This document shows, piece after piece, positions 10,301 through 21,069 of a stretch of DNA of 64,000 bases (positions are counted from its first letter, which is position 1; every line of letters starts with the position of its first letter). This stretch comes from Tillus elongatus (Eukaryota > Arthropoda > Insecta > Coleoptera > Cleridae). Under the pieces are notes generated by a model. It ran no database searches. It was given only the letters and a program-made list of their open reading frames with translations, and was not told where the DNA came from. The DNA lies in assembly GCA_964006375.1 (NCBI GenBank), contig OZ023267.1:84863406-84927405 (forward strand). Direction: 5' to 3'. The position numbers and the translations under genes are program-made.

Positions 10301-11017
10301 GCCATCCTGCAGTGTGTGCGGGAGAACAAGAGGAGGGGCTACACCAACAAGCGGATCCTCATAGCCACAGACAGCCAGGCAGCCCTTAAGGCACTAAGTA
10401 GCCCACGGGTAAATTCCTGGCTGGTGAGTGAGTGCCGAGACGAGACGAGCGACCTGGCTGGGCAGAATGAGGTGACCCTCATCTGGGTGCCGGGTCACTC
10501 GGGGGTTAAAGGCAATGAAGAAGCTGACAGTCTCGCGAAGAGAGGGTCAGCAGAACCATTTATGGGACCAGAACCGGCTATGGGCGTGTCAAAGAGCACT
10601 GCCAGGGGAGCCATTAAGTCCTGGGTCAAAAACCAACACAAGGTGTACTGGGCGGACTGTCCAGGGCTCAGACATGGGAAGTCAATAATTGACGGACCCA
10701 GTTCATAGAGAGCTGTGGAGCTGCTAAACCCTAGCAGAGGACAGCTCAGAAACACAACAGGTCTCTTGACGGGACACATGGCCGTCAAGAAACACCTGCA
10801 TAAAATGGGGCGGTTCGAAGGGGACCTCGCATGCAGACTCTGCGGCGAGGGGGAGGAATCAGCCCAGCACATCTTGTGTGAGTGTATAGCTCTGGACCGG
10901 AAAAGACAACTGATCTACGGTCACTCTAGACCGGAGACACAGCAATATAAAACTTCACCCTACCAATCGCTGTGCAGACTAGTTCAAGGCACAGTGATCT
11001 TGGAATGGGTGGAGTAA
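7383..11017 (+). pseudogene. LINE ORF2: endonuclease, reverse transcriptase, RNase H
   Basis: From an ATG overlapping ORF1, 34 codons lead to a stop at 7485. The frame then shifts and continues through an apurinic-type endonuclease (IIGMDANAHHELWG, later VSSSDHR) to 8211. A shift near 8145 leads into the linker (NVPWWNEDLR), and an in-frame TAA at 8717 precedes SPGFDGI. The reverse transcriptase has LDIEGAF, PQGSVLSPLLW and the catalytic YADD near 9378. RNase H follows with FTDGSGG near 10181, an acidic AEMYA, TDSQAALKAL and VPGHSGV. An in-frame TAG at 10706 precedes a CRLCGEGEESAQHILCEC zinc motif. ORF2 performs target-primed reverse transcription; this copy is disabled. Confidence 0.9.
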
Positions 11018-11098
11018 GACTAAGGGTATGCACAATCAATTAAGGGTTGCGGTGCTATCGGGGCGGCAAGGCCGCGGACGAGCCCTGAGGGAAAAAAA
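11018..11098 (+). terminator. LINE 3' untranslated region and A tail
   Basis: About 70 bases after the ORF2 stop end in CCCTGAGG followed by a run of A that merges with the right target-site duplication. The GC-rich segment before the run may form a hairpin recognised by the reverse transcriptase, which is inferred. Confidence 0.6.
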
Positions 11099-11100
11099 AA

Positions 11101-11175
11101 GACAGCTGCCTAAGACAGCTGTCTAAATCAGCTGTCTAAGACAGCTGTCATGTACAGCTGCCATACAGGTGTCTA
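11101..11175. repeat. CAGCTG tandem array, right part
   Basis: This is the continuation of the 14-bp array interrupted by the LINE. Its first 12 bases are the right copy of the target-site duplication. It leads into a 140-base leader before the next Polinton gene. Confidence 0.8.
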
Positions 11176-11313
11176 CCATGACAGACAGACAGACGTCGTG
11201 ATAAATAAGAAGACATGCACCAAGGCGGAGTCAGTACACCTTACACCACCACACAGCTTGTATCGCTCTAACAAGTGATTAGACCAGTAGGTAACACCAA
11301 CTACCTTTACCAC

Positions 11314-12390
11314 GATGGAGGTGATAGGTAAGCAGGAGAGAAAAGTTAAGAAAATGATTTTACAACTTGCTGAAAATATTCGATAAACATTTAATGCCTA
11401 AGCTTAACAGAGCTGAGTATGATGATGCTCTGCAACGTTTATATAAACAAATTTTTGAGCCGCTAAGTGAAATATCTAAAAACACATCAGCACTGCAGCA
11501 GCCACCTGTAGCTGAACAAATCAAAGAAGAAGTTGATATACCAGAAAGGACACCCCAAGTTGAGTTCCGTAAGGACCATGAAGTTTTTGAAGCTGAACCC
11601 GGGGAGGAGACAAGTTCCGACGAGGATATCCCAATATTTGAAGAGCTTGAGGCAGACCTACAAACTGTCACAACCAACCCAGCATATCACGAATTTTTGG
11701 AGCAATATCCTGAACGAGTTGGGTATTATGTAGACAAGTATTTTACTGAACCGCCGAGACTTGCTACCATTGATCAAACGTATGGTGCTCGCTACGCTAA
11801 AGATACTGGTAGCTGGAGTCTTGGCAACAAACGCTTAGACTTTACTGATGCTGAGATTCAACTGGGTCAAAGGAGATATCCGAAAACACACGGTCTGCTA
11901 GAATTGATATTTATGAAAATACCTAGGGGGTATACTTATGACGATCTTCAACACTATAGAGATATTCTAGAAGCAACTAATGTTCATAAAATGAACTACG
12001 ATCCCAATGCACGAACCAAGGGTTGTTCCTCGGAAAAGTATCTGACTAATAAAACCAGTTATAAATCCACGAGGACGTAGATCCTCAACTCCTCAAGGTT
12101 TTGGTTACACCTACGACGACGACGACAACGTCCGACATCTTAACAAAAAACAAAAGACAACCTAAATAAGAGCAGTGGTAGCAGAAGCACTAGCATTAGC
12201 ACTAACAACTATATGATACAAAATAAGAAACAAATAGCATATGTGTATTGGGATGACATAAACGGGTTGGTTGACAGACTTAGACTTTAAGTGGCTTTCC
12301 AAGCTGCTGGTAATAATGCTCATAACAACGAAATTCAGTCAATCTTGGATTCTAAACTATTCCAACAACCGGCAAGATAATACTTGTACT
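11314..12390 (+). pseudogene. Polinton-associated conserved protein, longest copy
   Basis: From an ATG at 11314 the first frame encodes KKMILQLAENIR and stops at 11384. A one-base shift leads to a 238-codon frame with a helical opening, an acidic middle, then YPERVGYYVDKYFTE, LGNKRLDFTDAEI, HGLLELIFMKIP, YTYDDLQHYRDILE and NYDPNARTKG. After 12080 more shifts precede the WDD-containing tail seen at 1594 and elsewhere. The family is common in arthropod Polintons but I know of no proven function. It lies between the ATPase array and the convergent KilA-N gene, and fragments of it are the most repeated sequence in this window. AATAAA at 12399 could be its poly(A) signal. Confidence 0.6.
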
Positions 12391-12444
12391 TAGAATCAAA
12401 TAAAAGTCTTTTTTAAAATTATTGTGTTTTTATTTTATAAACAA

Positions 12445-13378
12445 TTAAAGATTATGTCGTAAAGCAATAATATCCTGAATAAACTTCTCTTGTGGTACAT
12501 CTGCTATCTGTAAGTTGTTTCTATGCGCCGTAAGGTATTTTACTTCGGTCTTTATTCTGTTAAAGAGATTTACTGAATTTGGATCATACAGCATGTTTAG
12601 GATCACTTTGGCATCGGGATGTTTATTTTTAAAGTTCCTAACAGCTCTTGGGAAACTTTTCTTTAGTGTTCTTAGAGCATGATATGGATAGGGGGCGTCT
12701 TTCTCGTTTCTTGCAAGTAAACCAAAGACACTTATTTTTCCTGGGTTACTTGGTTCTGGGGATATATCTTCAAGATATTATGTGACTTTAGCATGTGTTT
12801 CTCGCATACGCTGCACTTCATCATCTATCTCCATTAATTTCGCTGCCATCTCCTCAAGATTGTCCTGTATTTATGATTAAATTCGCTTAGGAAAAAATCA
12901 AAAATAATTTAGTTGTATTTTTCATAGAAACGATTGGATATCCAAAAAGCCAAATTTAATATCAAATTTTTGCAGACATATGTACCAGATATCAAGTAGT
13001 TTTCAGTCTGCGCTCCATCAATATTTACCAAGTATGTGGCGGTTGTAGTTACTAAGTCACCTCCTTCCGGTGGAACATTTGTGTAGCCGGTATTCCGGCC
13101 CCCTAGAGGTGATTAAGTGGACTCCTTCGGTTGGAACATTTGGGGTATCGGATTCCGTGGGTCCAAATGTTCCTTTAACTGGCTGTTGTAATGGGCAACC
13201 AACTCTTTAGTTTTTTATTTTACAACCAATGTCTGAATCTTTTCTCACCACTTTTACACAATTTTGTTGCATTGAAATAACCAGTATTCTTTTCGATAAT
13301 AACTTGAAAGTCTCCAAATAGACCATACCAGAAGTTGTCTTTTATTTGCCTGTAACACACACTACTTAATGTAGCCAT
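12445..13378 (-). pseudogene. KilA-N domain protein with DUF3627-like C-terminus
   Basis: From an ATG at 13378 (-) the protein reads SVCYRQIKDNFWYGLFGDF then TGYFNATKLCKSGEKRFRHW, the hallmark of KilA-N DNA-binding domains, followed by a stop. Later frames give a GTYV-like and an FLDIQS-like segment of the same domain. The C-terminal part from about 12870 has a coiled coil (EEMAAKLMEIDDEVQRMRE), then ISVFGLLAR, YPYHALRTLKK and YDPNSVNLFNRIK, matching the DUF3627 domain that accompanies KilA-N in iridoviruses, ascoviruses and entomopoxviruses. Such proteins are thought to bind DNA in virus-infected cells. A GGAACATTTG-containing duplication at 13070-13170 interrupts the middle. It converges on the accessory gene. 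Confidence 0.6.
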
Positions 13379-14505
13379 TTTGAAACAGACTTGGATAGAG
13401 CAAACTGAAGCACGTCTTTTCTCTGCACCTCAATTGTGAATGAGCTTAAGAGTGTGTGCACCCCAATTTATACATGTTGCCACCTTCTGCGTTTTTTAAA
13501 CTGTATTTATTTTCACATAAACTTGCCTAATAAACCATATGTGTAGTTTATATATTTGTATTAGCAAACAGGTTTGCGATACATGTGAAGTAAGGCGCTG
13601 AATTTACAACAAAAAGCACCTTAGCATAAATATGATAAGCCAGTGGCTATAAACACAGAAATATACTTTGAAGTGAACGGCGGGGGAGTCGTTTAGCACT
13701 CGGATGTCTCACCACAGTTACCGTCATCAGATAACGTTCATCTAGAAAACTCTAACAGAGAAACTAGGTCATCGGCAAGAAATGAAAACTGATAACGTTT
13801 ATTTGCCACGGGTCTAACTTTGAAAACTAGGTCACCTACCGGAAATGACAACTGACAAGTTCTAACACGCAAATTGTCTGTATCTAACTGGCTGTCGTGT
13901 CTGTCAAACATGTTATTCAAATCATCTGCCTGTTTGTTTCATGTGTAACATCACCCCGCCAAAACTGAGTAACACATCATGTCTGTTTGTTATTCCACAC
14001 ATCTGTCAGTCTAAGCAAAGACATCTAACTGTCATGACCTATATGTGTCATATATCCTTTCAAAACAACATCGTGTACAAGCTCAAACAAGACCAAGTTC
14101 ACACACACACACGCACATGCACACATGTACACAGGCAGACACTTGTTTAGTATGTGTTAAGGTGTGAAACAAGGATGACGACTCTCTTACTGTAGGTATG
14201 TATTCCACACTTATGTACGTTATATACACAGTCAACAGTCTGTTTGCATTCACTTTAAACACACATATCAAACAACCCTCGTATATCGTTGTCTGGTAGT
14301 AAAGGCCTTTAATTTCATTTAACCAACCCTCGTATATCGTAGTTCATGTTTTTTAATTGAGTTTTGTTACTTGTATTTTTCATCGCTCCCTATATACACA
14401 ACTTGTATTCAGTCAGATTTACGTTAATAGAAAACACTCACATAAAACTGAAACATTCAGGAAACACGTTTAATTATCATATGCATATGTCAACAACTGG
14501 TTCTG

Positions 14506-14507
<2 letters not shown>

Positions 14508-14585
<78 letters not shown>
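14508..14585. repeat. (TA)n microsatellite
   Basis: Uninterrupted TA repeat of about 39 units. Any reading frame through it is spurious. Confidence 0.95.
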
Positions 14586-14588
<3 letters not shown>

Positions 14589-14883
14589 CATAAAACAAAC
14601 TTAAGAGTCTCCGATGAATCATTTGGTATAGCTGTTAATACAATTATGTTTGAAATATACGGTCAATTCTAACTCGGGTTTAAATCTCACTTCTAGCGTA
14701 CGCTTTTCTTTAAAGCAGAGATTTAAAACTGTCAGTCTATCCCTCTCATCTGTAGGTATCGCTTACCTATATCTATATATGTGTGTACAATTCGACCAAT
14801 TGAACATGGGAACATTCCCTCACCTTGTCACGGCTAAAAACTGCATTTAAAAAGAGGAATGTAAATGTTTCCGTTCTGTTGTG

Positions 14884-14886
<3 letters not shown>

Positions 14887-14950
<64 letters not shown>
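14887..14950. repeat. (TA)n microsatellite
   Basis: Uninterrupted TA repeat of about 32 units, 300 bases from the previous one. Confidence 0.95.
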
Positions 14951-14955
<5 letters not shown>

Positions 14956-16263
14956 AGATTTTAAAAGAACTTACAGTTGTGCATTTCCAAACCTTTTCCT
15001 TAAATAAATTTCTAATTTTAACTTCATCAAATATATGCCACCAACACAAAATCACTTTTCATGCAAACACCTTTTGAATAAGTTTAACCTACATTTTCTG
15101 TTGTTTACATTTTTGAAAATCCAACAGTGACATATTTGTCATACCTAATTTCATGCCAGACTTTAGGGCGTATTTTCCATCTTTTTCAATGTTAATTTCT
15201 TTTCCACTCATTAAAAATGTTGAAAGTTTTAAATATTTAAATCATGTAAAATTCAGAACATTTTTATCTCACCTATCCACTTATCAGTGTACAAAAAATA
15301 AATAAGATTAAATTCTGTTTATTAACATTTAATTCCATTTCATTCTTTTCACTGGTGATTTCTTCTGTAATAGTGCAAGTGCTTTGTTAGACAATTTTAT
15401 GGTCTCGATTTATATCGGATTAAGCTCTTGTCTATTTAGTTAAATTCCAGACCGGTTTGGTTGGAATATCCTTTGTTGGGATTAATCGAAGAAACACTTG
15501 AAAATACATTTTAAATTTCTTGTAAGCATACCTTTAATACTGGACATTGTATTTTAGGGCTCTTTCGTTACCTCATTCATTCACTCCGTCCTTTTAACTT
15601 TATACAGTTTATGTAAACTACCCGAAGAGTCTGTTATTGAGTTTGGTGTGTCTTCTTGGTTGGGAATTATACTGCAAACTGCCGTGGAGCACTAACACAG
15701 TGTCCCAGTGACCAACTCCATCTAAAGTAATCTGTCTACAAGGGCCATCCTTCACAGTTTAACTTTAGAAAATTACACACCAATGTTCTGTGTAACCAGG
15801 TGACATCATTTCAATCACTCGTTTACCTTGTATTTAATAACCTGTTGATTTTAAAACGTTTTAACATATTATACTTATTTTGCATAAATCTGATTACCAG
15901 AATAAAGAATTATTCTGGTGATTTTGAATGTAAACCGCCGCAGTCTGCTACCGGGTAACACTATTAGCGGGAATCGGCATGGAACATAACCACAGATCAC
16001 ATGGAGCTTATATGTCAACCAACATCAGGCTAATCGGTACATGTCACAACAAATAACCTAATCTCGGTTTGCGGGGTAGCCGATAGCCGACATAACCTAA
16101 AATATAACACATGGACACTTAACCTCAACAAACAAACAGATAGCGGGAATCAGCATGCTTATATGCATAACATACAACACACTTAACCTCAACAATCAGA
16201 TAGCGGGGAATCGGCAAACACATGGAGACCAAACCTGATTGCGGCCATCTTGGAACATTTGAC

Positions 16264-16445
16264 GCAATGTGACAGGTCAGGGGTGAAAACTGACAGCTGA
16301 CAGGTCAGGTGACAGCTGACAGGTCAAGTGGCAGCTGGCAGGCCAATGACAGCTGACAGCTAACATGTGACAATTGACAGGTGACAGCTGACGGGTCAGA
16401 TGACAACTGACAGATGACAGGCCAGATGTCAACTGTCAACATCAC
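16264..16445. repeat. TGACAGCTGACAGG-type degenerate tandem array
   Basis: A run of imperfect 7- to 16-base units built on TGACAG, with variants TGACAGCTGACAGGTCA and GATGACAACTGACAG, fills this stretch. It ends beside a CGCATGCGCGTGACGTCACC segment with several short palindromes, including a CRE-like TGACGTCA. This looks like a minisatellite. Confidence 0.7.
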
Positions 16446-16663
16446 TCGCATGCGCGTGACGTCACCACGCATGCGCAGAAAAGTGGAGGGGGTGGGTCTA
16501 AATGCCGCCCTATCTACTTGAGGGATATCGATGGTAACACTTTCGAAATAATTCTTCAAATGTTCACATACTAGGAGCTCTCAAATTGATCTTCAAAGTC
16601 TGTGTAAGTTTAACGTAATCATTTTTGTAACCCGCTGTATAATAATAGTGTACAATTCTTATA

Positions 16664-16698
16664 AAAGTTCACTACTATAACGCACTTGCTGCGTCCTG
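16664..16698 (+). repeat. Solo terminal repeat of the small inverted-repeat element
   Basis: The sequence CTATAACGCACTTGCTGCGT with its flanks matches the terminal repeat of the 360-bp element at 19559-19918. The partner end is not found nearby. It marks exactly where the LINE fragment to its right is cut. Confidence 0.55.
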
Positions 16699-17735
16699 AA
16701 TTTTTTTATTAGACCAATCCTGTTTGAATTATCCTTTGATAGGTTTTTCTGTAGACGCTGTGCAGCTGCAAGTTTATTTAGCCCTTCACAAAACTCTCCA
16801 AGTTCTCCTTTTGGATTGGCTAAGCTCTTTGTTATATGGGGTTAGGGCTTGTCGGTATTCAGCCCATTCCCCAGTTCTTTTTGCCCTATTAAACAGCCTT
16901 CTGGCCTCCTCTCTAAGCCGGTACAGTTCCCTGTTCCACCAAGGCACGATTCTTTGGATTGCCTTTCCCTTAACAGGAGAGCCGCTCGCGTAAGACAACT
17001 TTATATTTTGATTTAGGTGAGTTGAGGCTTCTTCATGCTGCTCTGGAGTGTCCAGATCGCTGTTCAGCCCCTGAACTGCCGACCGAAGAGGCATCCCAGT
17101 CGGTCAACCTAGGCATCTTGCGCTCCCCCACACACCAATTGCTTCCTCTATGTCCAACCTTCTGGTGCGATGGTCCGACATAGATGGTTCATCTGACACA
17201 GTCCAGTTTGTTATTGTATGTGTTATAAACTGCTCAGCAAGGGTAACATATAATACCTCTTTTCGGATCGCCTTTATAAAGGTGGGCTTATTACGTATGT
17301 TGACAATGTTATTGGCAGACAAGTAGTCAAATAGGTACTCACTAATACAACTAGTGCCTGTGCCCCCTGTCATAAGTGGTGGTGAGCATTGGCTTTACAT
17401 CCTATGATAAATGGCCTAGTTATTTTCTTAAACCACGAGAACTGTAGAGAACTTCCCCTGTAGGTGACCGGCTTTCATCATCCCCAAGTGAGTAAGCTGA
17501 GCCTGCTGGCACTTCTACCAATGCAGCTACCAAGTATTGAGTGATAAACTCTGAAATATGAGTATATTGTAAATTACTATTAAGCAGTAAACCTATTCTT
17601 GGTCTGTCATGTGTGTCGCAGTAAATGAACTTGCATGATTTTATATTGAGGCCTTCAATTTGTCCTTTATAAATCCTGGGCTCCTGTAGTAGGTTTTGTC
17701 CAATAAACGATCTTCTAGGCACGCTCGTAGCTGGT
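16699..17735 (-). pseudogene. LINE endonuclease and linker fragment, second RNase H-type family
   Basis: On the minus strand three frames follow one another: first a QEPRIYKGQIEGL segment with later YLVAALVEVPAGSAYSLGD, typical of apurinic-type endonucleases; then NIRNKPTFI with a catalytic-type SDHRT; then the linker VPWWNRELYRLREEARRLFN and a segment like LAAAQRLQKNLSKDN that precedes the reverse transcriptase. The order matches ORF2 of the complete LINE at 5879-11098, but the residues are clearly of another family. The expected NANHHLW segment is lost in a deletion at about 17390. The reverse transcriptase is missing: the reading ends at the solo terminal repeat at 16698. Confidence 0.7.
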
Positions 17736-18510
17736 TTGGTGAGTTAAAAGTTTATTTGAATGCACTTTACAAAGTGCGATTTTGGGGATTTTTATTACCC
17801 TTTGGGGGCTCTTTTTCTTCGACTTAGGATATTTCCCCTATCAGTCGCCATAAGCCGTTTTTATTTACAGGCTTTTCTATCGACCGTGGGGCTGTGCACG
17901 GATCTTTTATGGGCTTTTTTCCAGTCTTCGAGCATTTACTGCTTATTGATTTAGGTCTTCACTTTGGGATCCTTAACCCCTTTCTTTGTTTTGGAAGCGC
18001 TCGGCAATCGCGGGAGCCCCATCTGATGAAGCCTTATCCGATCTCTTTACGTTGAAGATTCGCGACCAGCGTTTAGGACTCTTTTCCATTTCTTTTCTGG
18101 TTTCTCATTATCACCCTAATAAGAGGGTGACGCAGGAGGGAAAGTGAATGCCTGAGTGCCCCAGGTGCTCCGGAGTCCGCACAGTAGTGAATACTTTACC
18201 TCTAAACCATGCAATCATCGGCCTGTGCTGTTCCATTTTGATTTGGGCGGATTAAGGTAAGCAACCTTTTCCTCTACAACCAGTTGCTGAGCACGGTGTA
18301 TATCAGGCAGGTTTCCACAGGAGGCCCATTGTGCTGTTGCTCTCAGAAACCTCGACAAAAGCTGCCAGTTTCCATGGGCGTAGCAGAAGACCGATCCCCC
18401 CTCCACGCTGTGTTTCCTGGTATTTTGATAGGGATATACAAAGAAGTTCAGAAATGAGTAAGGTGATATGGCTAGGAAAAAAAAAGGTTGTTGGCAAGAA
18501 AGGAAATAGG
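17736..18510. other. Unassigned sequence upstream of the LINE fragment
   Basis: This should hold ORF1 or leader of the minus-strand LINE. Minus-strand reading gives short basic segments rich in arginine and lysine but no motif I can name. The base composition is less AT-rich than its surroundings, which fits element DNA. No gene is called. Confidence 0.3.
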
Positions 18511-19241
18511 TAAATAGGACAGCGGAGAGCAGGCGTCTGTGGCTGTACCGTCTACGACGTTACGAGTAGCAATGAGCATACTGCTGGCAGTAGTACACAC
18601 ACCGGTCAGGCAGGCTCAAATTGCTTAATAACAATTCTTAATTTATGTATTTAATTAATAAACTTTCGTAGCACAAATTATTCTTAGATTTTCTGTAGAA
18701 ATTATTTCCTTTTTGTACACGTTTTAGCAAATTTTCGTGAAAAACCTATCGTTTTCTGTAGAAATATTTTTTGGCAAATTTTCTTGAACAAATGTTTGTT
18801 AATATATTTTCTATTTTAAAGAGACTCATAGCATCTTATTAAAAGCAGTGGCCATTTAGAGGAAGCATCGATCTCATTTACTCGTTCTTGGCCTCTTATA
18901 AAAATAAACGCCCTTGTCTATACGTTTTTAGGTACCTTTTCCTTTAAGACTAGTGCTTTATAAATATTCGTATATTATCTTGGTTGAGTTAAGATGTTGC
19001 TGCTTGTTATTTCTGTTATTTTGTATTTTTTATCGATATAAACTTTTCACATAAAATTAAATAATTTTTCCACAAAATTTTCGTGGCAAAATTGTTTCAG
19101 CAATTTTCTATACAATAATTTTTAACAGCAGCTTATTAGTGAATTTTTATGAATAAAAAAGTAATAGAGAGGTATCGATGTTGAGACTTTGTAAACGTTT
19201 TCTCAAATGAGCTAGAACTAGGACCCCTAGAACCTATATCC

Positions 19242-19247
<6 letters not shown>
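18511..19247. other. AT-rich non-coding stretch
   Basis: No gene seen. A phrase like GTTTTCTGTAGAAAT and GCAAATTTTCGTGAA recurs at about 18690-18800, suggesting a diverged short repeat. Confidence 0.4.

Positions 19248-19319
<72 letters not shown>
19248..19319. repeat. (TA)n microsatellite
   Basis: About 36 uninterrupted TA units. Confidence 0.95.
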
Positions 19320-19321
<2 letters not shown>

Positions 19322-19339
19322 TGATTTTTTAACACGGCA

Positions 19340-19558
19340 TTTCGATGAAACTCGGCAAGTGCCTTTCCCTTATTAATAGATTGGATAAGTTAGTTAGCCA
19401 GGAAAATTTAAGAAGGTTTTCCGGGAAAATTGTGAGTTTTATTTCGAAAAAATATTTTATCTCCGCAAATTACGGAGATATCTTGATGAAATTTGGTGGA
19501 TATATTGCCTTGGGAAAGACCTTACTACATACCAAAACTAACCTTTCTTTAGGTTTAT
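19340..19558 (-). repeat. Inverted single copy of the 141-bp unit
   Basis: The reverse complement contains the conserved phrase of the tandem array at 20026-20775: a TTTCCCGGAAAACC-like core followed by TTTTCCTGGCTAAC. It therefore faces that array across the 360-bp element. Confidence 0.5.
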
Positions 19559-19918
19559 AAAATTCGCTACCATAACGCACTTACTGCGTCCAGAAGTTTA
19601 TTCGGAATGTCTATAGGGTCTCCTGAAATTAAAATAAAGGCATGCAACTGAATTGTTCATTAATCTGAAGCCTTAAAATATGATATCTGGTAAAGTATCT
19701 ATAAAGTCAACTTGTCTGTGAAAGATTGTATGATGTATTTGCTATATAAACATTACAATTGCCTCATAATTAAATTAGTTTTCTTAATTTCGAAGCCCCA
19801 AAGATTTTCGGTAAGAAAATATAACTTTTTTCCTGGAAAAACTGGTTCGGTTAGGCTAGCTCACGAACTTATTTACAAAAAGCCTGGACGCAGCAAGTGC
19901 GTTATGGTAGTGAATTTT
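19559..19918. mobile_element. 360-bp element with 33-bp terminal inverted repeats (MITE-like)
   Basis: The left end (19559-19591) and the reverse complement of the right end (19886-19918) agree at about 31 of 33 bases, sharing the core ACCATAACGCACTT. There is no coding capacity. Its right interior (about 19800-19880) resembles the conserved part of the 141-bp unit. The transposase partner is not in this window. The size and ends suggest a non-autonomous DNA transposon; the superfamily is not determined. Confidence 0.65.
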
Positions 19919-20025
19919 CATAGAAATGATCTGGCACAAAATATTTTATCATAACTTTTTTTTATTGTAAGATAGAAATCTAAACTTTGGTGTATAGTTT
20001 ACTCTTTATATCGTAAACGTACCTA

Positions 20026-20775
20026 CCAAATTTGGTTAACATAGATTTTTGATTTCTTTAAGATAATTTTTTTTTCAAATGGAAACTCCAAAATTTTTCA
20101 GAAAACCACGTCCGATTTTTCTAAATAACAAACTTGTCAAAGCCATTTACAAAAGAAAGGTACATGCCAAATTTTATCAAAATCGGCCTATTATTCTTTG
20201 AGATAACATTTTTTTTCGAATTAAAACTCAAAAATTTCCCGGAAAACCTCATCCGATTTTTCTAGCTAACAAACTTGTCAGAGCCATTTAGAAAAGAAAG
20301 GTACATGCCAAATTTTATTTAAATCGGCCTATTATTCTTTGAGATAAAATTTTTTTTCAAATGAAAACTCAAAATTTTCCCGGAAAACCTCGTCCGATTT
20401 TCCTGGCTAACAAACTTGTCAAAGCCATTTACAAAAGGAAGGTACGTGCCAAATTTTGTTAAAATAGGGCCATTATTTTTTGAGATACGAATTTTTTTTT
20501 GAATGATAACTCAAAATTTTCTCGAAAAACCTCGTCCAATTTCCCTGGATAACAAACTTGTCAAAGCCATTTACAAAAGAAAGGTACATGCCAAATTTTA
20601 TTAAAATCGGCCCATTATTTTTTGATAAGAATTTTTTTCGAATGAAAACTCAAAATTTCCCCGGAAAACCTCGTCCGATTTTCCTGACTAACGAATTTTT
20701 CCAAGCCATTTACAGAAGAAAGGTACACGCCAAATTTTATCAAAATCCGCCCATTATTTTTTGAGTTATCGGTGT
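20026..20775. repeat. Tandem array of 141-bp units, about 5.3 copies
   Basis: Units begin with CCAAATTT at 20026, 20167, 20308, 20449, 20591 and 20730, a spacing of 139-142 bases. Each holds CGGAAAACC, TTTTCCTGGCTAAC-like and CAAAGCCATTTACAAAAG segments. Neighbouring units differ at several positions. The array ends at a (CA)n/(TA)n tract. Confidence 0.85.
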
Positions 20776-20966
<191 letters not shown>

Positions 20967-21069
20967 TGAAACGAACCTGGATATGTGTTCGGGGAGGCCT
21001 ACTTAGCGCTCATTTGAAGAAATTTTTTCAAAATTCAAAAGTCGGGAGATCTCCTCATTACTGAATTTT

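Larger units (their letters stand above)
5879..11098 (+). mobile_element. Full-length RNase H-bearing non-LTR retrotransposon (I/LOA-like)
   Basis: The element has a 5' leader, a Gag-like ORF1, an ORF2 with endonuclease, reverse transcriptase and RNase H, a short 3' UTR and a terminal A run. The sequence AAGACAGCTGCCTA lies at 5865-5878 and again at 11099-11112 (overlapping the A run), a target-site duplication of about 12-14 bp. It is GC-rich compared with its AT-rich host. ORF2 has two frame breaks and two in-frame stops, so the copy is inactive but not old. It inserted into the CAGCTG array of the Polinton. Confidence 0.9.
13379..16263. other. Non-coding AT-rich stretch
   Basis: No gene is recognised. 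At 13700-13740 the reverse complement contains CTGATGACGGTAACTG, like the Penelope hammerhead relics elsewhere. Two (TA)n tracts lie at 14508-14585 and 14887-14950. From 15960 to 16215 a phrase like AGATAGCGGGAATCGGCA recurs three times (15963, 16139, 16199), twice preceded by CACTTAACCTCAACAA. The rest shows no coding bias. Confidence 0.5.

Noticed and set aside
8609..10872. Several minus-strand frames of 68-204 codons
   Set aside because: They are antisense to LINE ORF2 with its reverse transcriptase and RNase H motifs.
20026..20775. Regular repeats considered as a CRISPR array
   Set aside because: Units are 141 bases with diverged full-length similarity and no short identical repeats with unique spacers; the context is eukaryotic.
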